6,485 bases of DNA from Verrucomicrobiaceae bacterium (GTDB lineage: Bacteria > Verrucomicrobiota > Verrucomicrobiia > Verrucomicrobiales > Verrucomicrobiaceae), in the NCBI GenBank assembly GCA_947463285.1, contig CANHTV010000221.1:1-6485 (forward strand), given 5' to 3'. How positions within the stretch are numbered: position 1 is the stretch's first letter; the number at the start of each line of letters is the position of its first letter. The position numbers and the translations under genes are program-made. Shown here piece by piece: positions 1-4,501 of this stretch. The notes beneath the pieces were generated by a model, which was not told the origin of the DNA, ran no database searches, and saw only the letters and a list, made by a program, of their open reading frames with translations.

Positions 1-192
1 GACAAATTCACTGGATGCCCCCATGACGGTCTCGGTGCCAAACCAGGTCGCAAATGTCGCACTTGCGGCCAGAAACAAAGGCAGGTGACGTCCAGCCAAC
101 GCGAAGTCAGAGACGTTGTGGACCTTTTTCCCCGCCCAATAACCAATCGCCAAAGTGCCGCAGAGATAGAGGATGACAAAGAGGATGAGCAT
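1..192 (-). CDS. Sodium:solute symporter (SSS family), N-terminal part, runs off the left edge
   Basis: Reading the minus strand from an ATG at 192-190 gives 64 codons without a stop to the first base of the window. The residues start MLILFVILYLCGTLAIGYWA, a hydrophobic first membrane helix. A short basic loop (GKKVHNVSDF) and an LAGRHLPLF segment follow, then ATFATWFGTETVMGAS at about 46-60. The SDF-x-LAGR loop followed by an ATWFG-ET helix is typical of the N-terminus of SSS/PutP-like sodium-coupled transporters of the inner membrane. Family members usually have about 450-600 residues, so most of the gene lies outside. The substrate cannot be read from this piece. Upstream codons in frame reach a stop at 237-235 with no other ATG, which supports this start. 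The gene is divergent from the exported protein at 268. The family call is firm; the transported molecule is unknown. Confidence 0.85.
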   Translation of the reverse strand, partial: MLILFVILYLCGTLAIGYWAGKKVHNVSDFALAGRHLPLFLAASATFATWFGTETVMGASSEFV

Positions 193-267
193 GGCTTTTG
201 GAAGTCCCGCTAAAATGCGTTGTTTGGAGGAGATTCAAGCCTGTATGCTCTGGTTTGCTGATCCACC
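193..267. promoter_or_regulatory. Divergent intergenic spacer with a strong SD-like site
   Basis: This 75-bp spacer separates the symporter (minus) from the exported protein (plus), so promoters for both genes should lie in or overlap it. On the plus strand it contains GGAGGAG at 226-232, a near-perfect anti-SD match but 35 bases from the ATG at 268. A weak sigma70-like pair TTGTTT (220-225) and TATGCT (244-249), 18 bp apart, can be drawn but matches only 3/6 and 4/6 consensus positions. No clear inverted repeat was seen. Confidence 0.4.
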
Positions 268-271
268 ATGA
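245..271 (+). CDS. Possible 8-codon leader ORF (MLWFADPP) coupled to the downstream gene
   Basis: ATG at 245 opens an 8-codon frame (MLWFADPP) closed by TGA at 269-271. The stop overlaps the start codon of the exported-protein gene in an ATGA arrangement (ATG 268-270). GGAGGAG at 226-232 lies 12 bases upstream of this ATG. That is slightly long but usable spacing, whereas the same site is too far from 268 to serve it directly. The arrangement is what translational coupling from a leader peptide would look like. It may equally be chance, since short frames are common, and it conflicts with reading TATGCT at 244-249 as a -10 box. I see no amino-acid bias in the peptide that would point to attenuation. 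Confidence 0.25.
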   Translation: MLWFADPP

Positions 272-873
272 AACACCTCGACGCCCCAGCCCTGTTCCGC
301 TTTGCCAAAATCGCCTACGCCCTGCTGCTGTCATACAGCGCCGCTCGGGCAGAGCAGTTCGTACTTTTTGATGTCACCTTTCCATTCACGCATGAAGACG
401 CGCTGAACAGCAGGCCGAGCCAGTCTCACTATTATGTGAAGGGTGACCGACTGAATGCCATGCGGCCTAAAGACTGGACGACGCCGGTGGATTATCGCAA
501 CGGCACCGTGCATGTCAGGCTGGAAGTAGTGGACAAGCCGGAAGGCGGTCAGCCGACGACTTGGAGTGTCTGCTACATCCCAAACAAGGGGCAGAACCAT
601 GGCTATGGCTGCATTGGAACGAGTGTTTACACCGAGAAAGGCGTCTTCGAGAAAGATGTTTCAATGACCCAGTTTTGGCAGAATAACGACATCATCTGGA
701 GCCAAGGCATCAAAGAGATGCACCTCGTTTTGAAGGATGATCACAACCTGCACGCGCACAAGCGACCTGACCCGGATAAATTTTTCCCGACTCGTGTCCG
801 CATGACGCTGATTCAGGTCTCGAAAGGCGCGCGCTATGATCCGAAGGCCTTGCCGGAGCTAGCCAAGCCCTAA
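268..873 (+). CDS. Exported conserved hypothetical protein, 201 aa
   Basis: I do not recognise a named domain. The N-terminus is a Sec-type signal: a few charged residues, a hydrophobic core around 13-25 (AKIAYALLLSYSA) and a likely cleavage after ARA at 28, leaving EQFVLFDVTF. The mature part of about 173 residues is rich in Trp, Tyr and Phe and in beta-prone stretches. It carries two cysteines (C102 in VCYIPNKGQN, C115 in GYGCIG) that could form a disulfide outside the cytoplasm. Other visible motifs are SHYYVKGDRL (53-62), DWTTPVDYRNGTVHVR (69-84), EKDVSMTQFW (128-137) and HAHKRPDPDKFFPT (162-175). From memory it resembles secreted hypotheticals in Planctomycetes and Verrucomicrobia, which I cannot verify here. 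A beta-sandwich carbohydrate-related protein is possible but unproven. ATG at 268 is the only reasonable start, because the frame is closed by TGA at 259-261. It ends by overlapping the stop of the convergent kinase gene. Confidence 0.85.
   Translation: MKHLDAPALFRFAKIAYALLLSYSAARAEQFVLFDVTFPFTHEDALNSRPSQSHYYVKGDRLNAMRPKDWTTPVDYRNGTVHVRLEVVDKPEGGQPTTWSVCYIPNKGQNHGYGCIGTSVYTEKGVFEKDVSMTQFWQNNDIIWSQGIKEMHLVLKDDHNLHAHKRPDPDKFFPTRVRMTLIQVSKGARYDPKALPELAKP
870..873. other. Overlapping stop codons of convergent genes
   Basis: The plus-strand gene ends with TAA at 871-873. The minus-strand kinase ends with TAG, the complement of CTA at 870-872. The two coding regions therefore overlap tail to tail by four bases, and no intergenic space remains for a terminator. 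Each transcript must end inside the other gene or read into it as antisense. Confidence 0.9.
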
Positions 874-1733
874 ATCTTCGCCAGCCAGTCCAGCCGATGT
901 TGGAGCCGCCTTTGCCGTTCAGGATTGGGGTTGGGATAAAGAATTGGATACCATGCCGTCATCACGGCGGCACGGCCAATGAGGCTGTGATGCATGGCTT
1001 CAGTATCGAGATGACCTCCCGCCTCGCGATAGGCCTTTAAGATTACGTTGGCCGTCGTATCGTCTGCATCCAGCAGCTTGGCATTCCAGATAGCAGAGGC
1101 CACATCCCACTCCACAGGGCCAGCAAACGTGTCTTCCCAGTCGGTCCAAAGCAGGCCGCGCGTGGTGTTCATGAGGTTTCCTAGGTGCGCATCGCCATGC
1201 AGAGCCTGATGAGGAAAGGCCGCCAGAGCCTTGATGGAGCGTTCAAGATGCTGTTTGAGCATCTGCTGAGTCTCTGTCGGGAAAAGCGTGCGCTCATTGA
1301 GAATGTCGAGACTTTCCGTCAGAATGGCGAGTTCTGGTAAAGCGGGCTCAAATTGGCTCATGACGTCATGGCATTGGCACAAAGTGCGTCCGATTTCCTG
1401 TGGCTGCGCGGCTTCGTCGATGGCGGTGACGTATTCCCAGAAATTCATCGGATAGCCCAGATGCTCATGCGGACCTGGCGGCAGGGCTGGATGCAACGGA
1501 ATGACTGGGGCACCATGCTGCGTCAGATGCTGGGCGATGGCGTTTTCACGCGCAAACCAATCCGTGCCCTGACGTGGGCCGTCCACATCCTTCACCACCC
1601 TGGCGACGAGCGTCTCAGTTAACCGTAAAACAAGCGTGCTGCCGTTTTGCAGAATATCACAGCGGTCGGGCGTGATGCCGTGAGCAATAACCGTCTCAGT
1701 GGCGGCGCGGATGGGGAGATCTATTGGCAACAT
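870..1733 (-). CDS. APH-family phosphotransferase (aminoglycoside/choline kinase-like), 287 aa
   Basis: This is a cytoplasmic small-molecule kinase of the protein-kinase-like APH fold (phosphotransferase enzyme family). The N-lobe shows LVARVVKDV at 42-50, with K48 or R45 as candidate ATP-contacting residue, and E63 in FARENAI as a likely helix-C glutamate. A hinge-like MNFWEYV lies at 96-102. The C-lobe has the catalytic Brenner motif HGDAHLGN at 179-186 (D181 catalytic base, N186 metal ligand). The DFG-equivalent is D198 in LLWTDWED, and the usual GPVEWDVAS follows at 205-213. All essential residues are present, and 287 residues is normal for the family. The substrate is not deducible; members act on aminoglycosides, choline, homoserine, sugars and MurNAc. 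The start at 1733 is set by an in-frame TGA at 1751-1749 with no other ATG between; no SD is visible. The gene is divergent from the NamZ-type gene and convergent with the exported protein. An antibiotic-resistance role is not indicated by anything visible. Confidence 0.88.
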   Translation of the reverse strand: MLPIDLPIRAATETVIAHGITPDRCDILQNGSTLVLRLTETLVARVVKDVDGPRQGTDWFARENAIAQHLTQHGAPVIPLHPALPPGPHEHLGYPMNFWEYVTAIDEAAQPQEIGRTLCQCHDVMSQFEPALPELAILTESLDILNERTLFPTETQQMLKQHLERSIKALAAFPHQALHGDAHLGNLMNTTRGLLWTDWEDTFAGPVEWDVASAIWNAKLLDADDTTANVILKAYREAGGHLDTEAMHHSLIGRAAVMTAWYPILYPNPNPERQRRLQHRLDWLAKI

Positions 1734-1823
1734 AAAAAAAGGGCGATGTCACATTGGTTCGGAGGTGGATCATCTCAAGACATTGATTCGACATCTGCGG
1801 CTCTGCCTTTACAGTTTGGTCCC
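1734..1823. promoter_or_regulatory. Divergent intergenic spacer between kinase and NamZ-type genes
   Basis: This 90-bp spacer must supply the promoters for the minus-strand kinase and the plus-strand NamZ-type gene. Next to the kinase start is a run of seven A (1734-1740), which is T-rich on the kinase strand. An imperfect 11-bp direct repeat occupies 1751-1761 and 1780-1790. GGAGG occurs at 1761-1765, but no start codon follows at a useful distance. I find no convincing -10/-35 pair and no SD close to the ATG at 1824. Confidence 0.45.
1751..1790 (+). repeat. Imperfect direct repeat ACATTG(G/A)TTCG
   Basis: ACATTGGTTCG at 1751-1761 and ACATTGATTCG at 1780-1790 match at 10 of 11 positions, and their starts are 29 bp apart. 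They lie in the divergent spacer between the kinase and the NamZ-type gene, where an operator would be expected. Two copies in 90 bp could be chance; no known regulator site is recognised. Confidence 0.3.
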
Positions 1824-1877
1824 ATGTCCTCACGACGCGATTTTTTGCTCTCAGGTGCCGCCTTTCTCACCGGCTGT
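1824..1877 (+). other. Tat-type signal with lipobox (codons 1-18)
   Basis: Codons 1-18 read MSSRRDFLLSGAAFLTGC. SRRDFL fits the twin-arginine consensus (S/T-R-R-x-F-L/K). A short hydrophobic stretch and LTGC, a type II lipobox, follow, with C18 as the predicted lipidated residue. A Gln/Pro-rich linker follows the cysteine, as is usual before a folded lipoprotein domain. This segment decides the start codon of the gene. Confidence 0.75.
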
Positions 1878-3059
1878 CAGGCGATGCAGCAGCCTACTCC
1901 GATGCCTCAGGCCGGCGGTGGTCCATTCATGCTTGGCATTGATGTTCTGGCCTCCAGGAACTTTGATCTGCTGCGTGGAAAACGGGTGGGCTTGATCACC
2001 AATCACACCAGCATGAATGGACGTGGTGAAATGACCCGAGTGGTCATGCAGCGCGCTCTCGGGCCGATGTTTACCGCCCTGTATGCCCCAGAACACGGCA
2101 TTGATGGCACCATCGGCGCAGGCATCCATGTCAGCACGCGGCGTGATTCAGTGACCGGGCTTACAGTCTATTCTCTCTACGGGCCGACACGTAAACCGAC
2201 GGCGCAAATGCTCGCCCCGATTGATGTGCTCGTCTTTGATCTTCAGGACATCGGCTGCCGCAGCTACACCTACATCAGCACCATGGTCGTGGCGATGGAA
2301 GCCTGTGCTGAAAACGGCAAAGCCTTCGTCGTGCTGGATCGCCCGAATCCCATGGGCGGCTGGCGTGTGGAGGGGCCGCCTTTGGAGTCAAAATGGAAGT
2401 CCTTTGTCGGCCAGATACCGGTGCCTTACGTGCATGGCATGACGGCGGGGGAACTGGCCATGATGACCGGTGCCCAGCGCTGGATCACCCGCACGCCGCG
2501 TCTGAATGTGGTGAAAATGCAGGGCTGGTCGCGCAACATGACCTGGCAGGACACGGGCCGCCGCTGGTATCGCACCTCGCCGAACATTCCTTACGCCACA
2601 TCGCCGCTGTATTATGTCGCCACGGGCATCCTCGGTGGCGCCTCGGCGGTGGATATTGGCATTGGTACTGAGAATCCTTTTGGTTACGCCGGAGCCAGCG
2701 GTGTGAATCCCCAGTCCATGCTAGCCGCCTGTCAGCGTTTTGGCATGAGCGGTGTTTCGTTCTCGCCTTACACCAAAGGAGACTTCGGCGGTGTGCGTCT
2801 GAGCATTCACCCGCGAGCTGAGGCTGACCTCACGGCACTGGACGTGCTGATGTTGGACACCCTGAACCGCCTGAGCAGTGGTCGTGTGATGAATCGCATG
2901 AGTGGCAGTAAGCTGAATCTCTTTCACAAGGTCTATGGCAGCGAGTCGCTCTATAACAACCTACGCAGTGGTGTACCCGCCAGCCGCATCGTCGCAGGCT
3001 GGGGTGGCTCGGTGAATTCCTTCCGAAATGCGCGCCAGCGGCATCTGCTTTACGCTTAA
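1824..3059 (+). CDS. namZ: DUF1343 / NamZ-type exo-beta-N-acetylmuramidase, Tat-type lipoprotein
   Basis: The product (411 aa) belongs to the DUF1343 family. Its characterised members (NamZ, glycoside hydrolase family GH171) remove terminal N-acetylmuramic acid from the non-reducing end of peptidoglycan fragments. Family hallmarks are all visible: GLITNHTS (56-63), YAPEHGIDGTIGAG (87-100), LYGPTRKPT (119-127), DVLVFDLQDIGCRSYTYIST (134-153), LDRPNPMGG (171-179), PYVHGMTAGELAMM (201-214) and GTENPF (281-286). E90 of the PEHG motif is a candidate catalytic residue (inference). A C-terminal domain follows from about 256. The frame is open from an ATG at 1647, but that stretch lies antisense over the kinase and lacks signal-peptide character. 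The ATG at 1824 gives MSSRRDFLLSGAAFLTGC, a twin-arginine motif followed by a lipobox with C18. It should therefore be exported and lipid-anchored. Length is normal. The next gene starts 8 bases downstream, so an operon is likely. Confidence 0.88.
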   Translation: MSSRRDFLLSGAAFLTGCQAMQQPTPMPQAGGGPFMLGIDVLASRNFDLLRGKRVGLITNHTSMNGRGEMTRVVMQRALGPMFTALYAPEHGIDGTIGAGIHVSTRRDSVTGLTVYSLYGPTRKPTAQMLAPIDVLVFDLQDIGCRSYTYISTMVVAMEACAENGKAFVVLDRPNPMGGWRVEGPPLESKWKSFVGQIPVPYVHGMTAGELAMMTGAQRWITRTPRLNVVKMQGWSRNMTWQDTGRRWYRTSPNIPYATSPLYYVATGILGGASAVDIGIGTENPFGYAGASGVNPQSMLAACQRFGMSGVSFSPYTKGDFGGVRLSIHPRAEADLTALDVLMLDTLNRLSSGRVMNRMSGSKLNLFHKVYGSESLYNNLRSGVPASRIVAGWGGSVNSFRNARQRHLLYA

Positions 3060-3067
3060 AATCCACC

Positions 3068-4444
3068 ATGCACCGAACCGCTATCCTCAATGTTGTGGGG
3101 CTCACGCCTCGTCTGATCGGTGAACACACGCCGCAGATCCGCGCTTTCATGGAGCGGAATCGCAGTGCTTTGATCGAGCCCGTGCTGCCAGCGGTCACCT
3201 GCACAGCGCAGGCAACCTATGTCACTGGCAGACCTCCTCGCGAGCACGGCGCAGTGGCGAATGGCTGGTATGATCGCGACTACGCTGAGCATCGTTTCTG
3301 GAAGCAGCCAGAGCAGCTCGTGCAGGGAGAAAAGCTTTGGGATATGCTGCGCAAGCACGACCCCGAGTTCACCTGCGCCAAGGTTTTCTGGTGGTATAAC
3401 ATGCACTCCACGGCGGACTACACCGTCACGCCGCGCCCATTGTATTTGAGTGATGGCAGCAAGGTCTTTGACATTCACACCCAGCCCATGGGCATGAGAG
3501 ACCGGCTGAAGCGTGATCTTGGACCCTTTCCCTTCATGAACTTCTGGGGCCCTGCCTCCGGCATCGAATCCTCTCGCTGGATCGCTGACAGCGCCCGCTG
3601 GATCGAAGAAAAACACTGGCCTACGCTGAGCCTGGTCTATCTGCCGCACCTGGATTACAACCTCCAGCGCGTAGGGCATCAGATGGAGCTCATCAAGAAT
3701 GACCTGCAACAGATCGACGAAGTCGTGGGTGACCTCATCCGCTTCTATGAAAAACGCCAGATCAAAGTCATCCTGCTCTCAGAGTATGGCATCACGGACG
3801 TGGACCGCCCGGTGCATCTGAACCGCGTGTTTCGGGAGAAAGGCTGGCTTTCCATCAAGGACGAGGTCGGGCTGGAAACCTTGGATTTAGGCGGTTCGCG
3901 TGCCTTTGCCATCGCGGATCATCAGCTCGCCCACATCTATGTGAATGACCCCACGATCATGGATGAAGTCCAGGCCGTGCTCACTGAAACAACGGGGGTG
4001 GAAAAGGTGCTGGGCAAGGTGGAAAAACATTACGCAGGCCTGAATCACGCCCGCAGTGGTGACCTCGTCGCCATAGCTGACGCGCACAGTTGGTTCACCT
4101 ACTACTACTGGCAGGACGATGCCAAAGCGCCTGACTTTGCCCGTTGCGTGGACATCCACCGCAAGTGTGGCTATGACCCCGTGGAGCTTTTCATCGACCC
4201 TGAGCTGAAGTTTCCCAAGCTGAAACTCGCGCTGACTTTGGCCAAGAAAAAACTCGGCTTCCGCTATCTCATGGATGTCATCCCACTGGACGCGTCTCTG
4301 GTGAAAGGCAGCCATGGGCGCATCCCTGAGGACAGGGAGGACTGGCCAGTGCTCATCGGTGATTTCCCGCATCTGCCGCCGAATTCGCCTGTGCGGGCAG
4401 ATCAGGTTTATGGGCATCTCGCCGCCGTCTGCTCACGAGCCTGA
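3068..4444 (+). CDS. Alkaline phosphatase superfamily protein, nucleotide pyrophosphatase/phosphodiesterase-like (EboF-like?), 458 aa
   Basis: The N-terminus reads AILNVVGLTPRLIG (5-18), then PAVTCTAQATYVTGRPPREHG (41-61), the nucleophile segment of type I phosphodiesterases/nucleotide pyrophosphatases, with T44 aligning to the catalytic Thr. LPHLDYNLQRVGH (192-204) supplies D196 and perhaps H204, LLSEYGITDV (236-245) stands where SDHG is usual, and KGSHGRIPED (413-422) supplies H416. In addition ADHQLAH (283-289), WFTYYYWQDDAKAPDFAR (342-359) and IHRKCGYDP (363-371) look like strongly conserved subfamily motifs. There is no signal peptide, so it is probably cytoplasmic. I recall such proteins as the EboF component of ebo metabolite-traffic clusters, but no other ebo gene is in this window. 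Substrate unknown. The start at 3068 lies 8 bases after the NamZ-type stop with no SD, so co-transcription with that gene is likely. Superfamily membership is fairly sure; the exact subfamily is not. Confidence 0.82.
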   Translation: MHRTAILNVVGLTPRLIGEHTPQIRAFMERNRSALIEPVLPAVTCTAQATYVTGRPPREHGAVANGWYDRDYAEHRFWKQPEQLVQGEKLWDMLRKHDPEFTCAKVFWWYNMHSTADYTVTPRPLYLSDGSKVFDIHTQPMGMRDRLKRDLGPFPFMNFWGPASGIESSRWIADSARWIEEKHWPTLSLVYLPHLDYNLQRVGHQMELIKNDLQQIDEVVGDLIRFYEKRQIKVILLSEYGITDVDRPVHLNRVFREKGWLSIKDEVGLETLDLGGSRAFAIADHQLAHIYVNDPTIMDEVQAVLTETTGVEKVLGKVEKHYAGLNHARSGDLVAIADAHSWFTYYYWQDDAKAPDFARCVDIHRKCGYDPVELFIDPELKFPKLKLALTLAKKKLGFRYLMDVIPLDASLVKGSHGRIPEDREDWPVLIGDFPHLPPNSPVRADQVYGHLAAVCSRA

Positions 4445-4501
4445 TATTCCCCGATTGGCACTTGAAACCAAAGCGGCCCGAGTTCAAACGAAGCGCACCA
4501 T
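4445..4501. other. Short spacer before the helicase gene
   Basis: These 57 bases separate the phosphodiesterase-like gene from the helicase. No hairpin with a T-run, no SD next to the ATG at 4502 and no convincing promoter could be seen. TTGGCA at 4455-4460 has no matching -10 box at the right distance. The helicase may be read from the upstream transcript. Confidence 0.4.

Noticed and set aside
220..249. Sigma70-like promoter TTGTTT-18-TATGCT before the exported-protein gene
   Set aside because: Only 3/6 and 4/6 consensus matches, and it would exclude the leader frame that uses the same bases. Not strong enough to list as a promoter.
107..600. Minus-strand frames of 75 and 89 codons (107-334 and 331-600)
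   Set aside because: They overlap the symporter start, the divergent spacer or the exported-protein gene in other frames, and have no signal or domain.
1353..1622. Plus-strand frame of 89 codons inside the kinase
   Set aside because: Antisense to intact kinase motifs; no SD and no recognisable protein.
1734..1740. Run of seven A (T on the minus strand) as a terminator
   Set aside because: It sits immediately before the kinase start with no GC-rich hairpin upstream on that strand, so it cannot be supported as a terminator.
1647..1823. N-terminal extension of the NamZ-type frame to an ATG at 1647
   Set aside because: Most of it is antisense to the kinase N-terminus, and it would bury the Tat/lipobox signal that begins at 1824.
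3056..3709. Minus-strand frame of 217 codons, plus overlapping minus-strand frames at 2830-3204 and 3887-4417
   Set aside because: All are antisense to the NamZ-type or phosphodiesterase-like genes and have no recognisable motifs.
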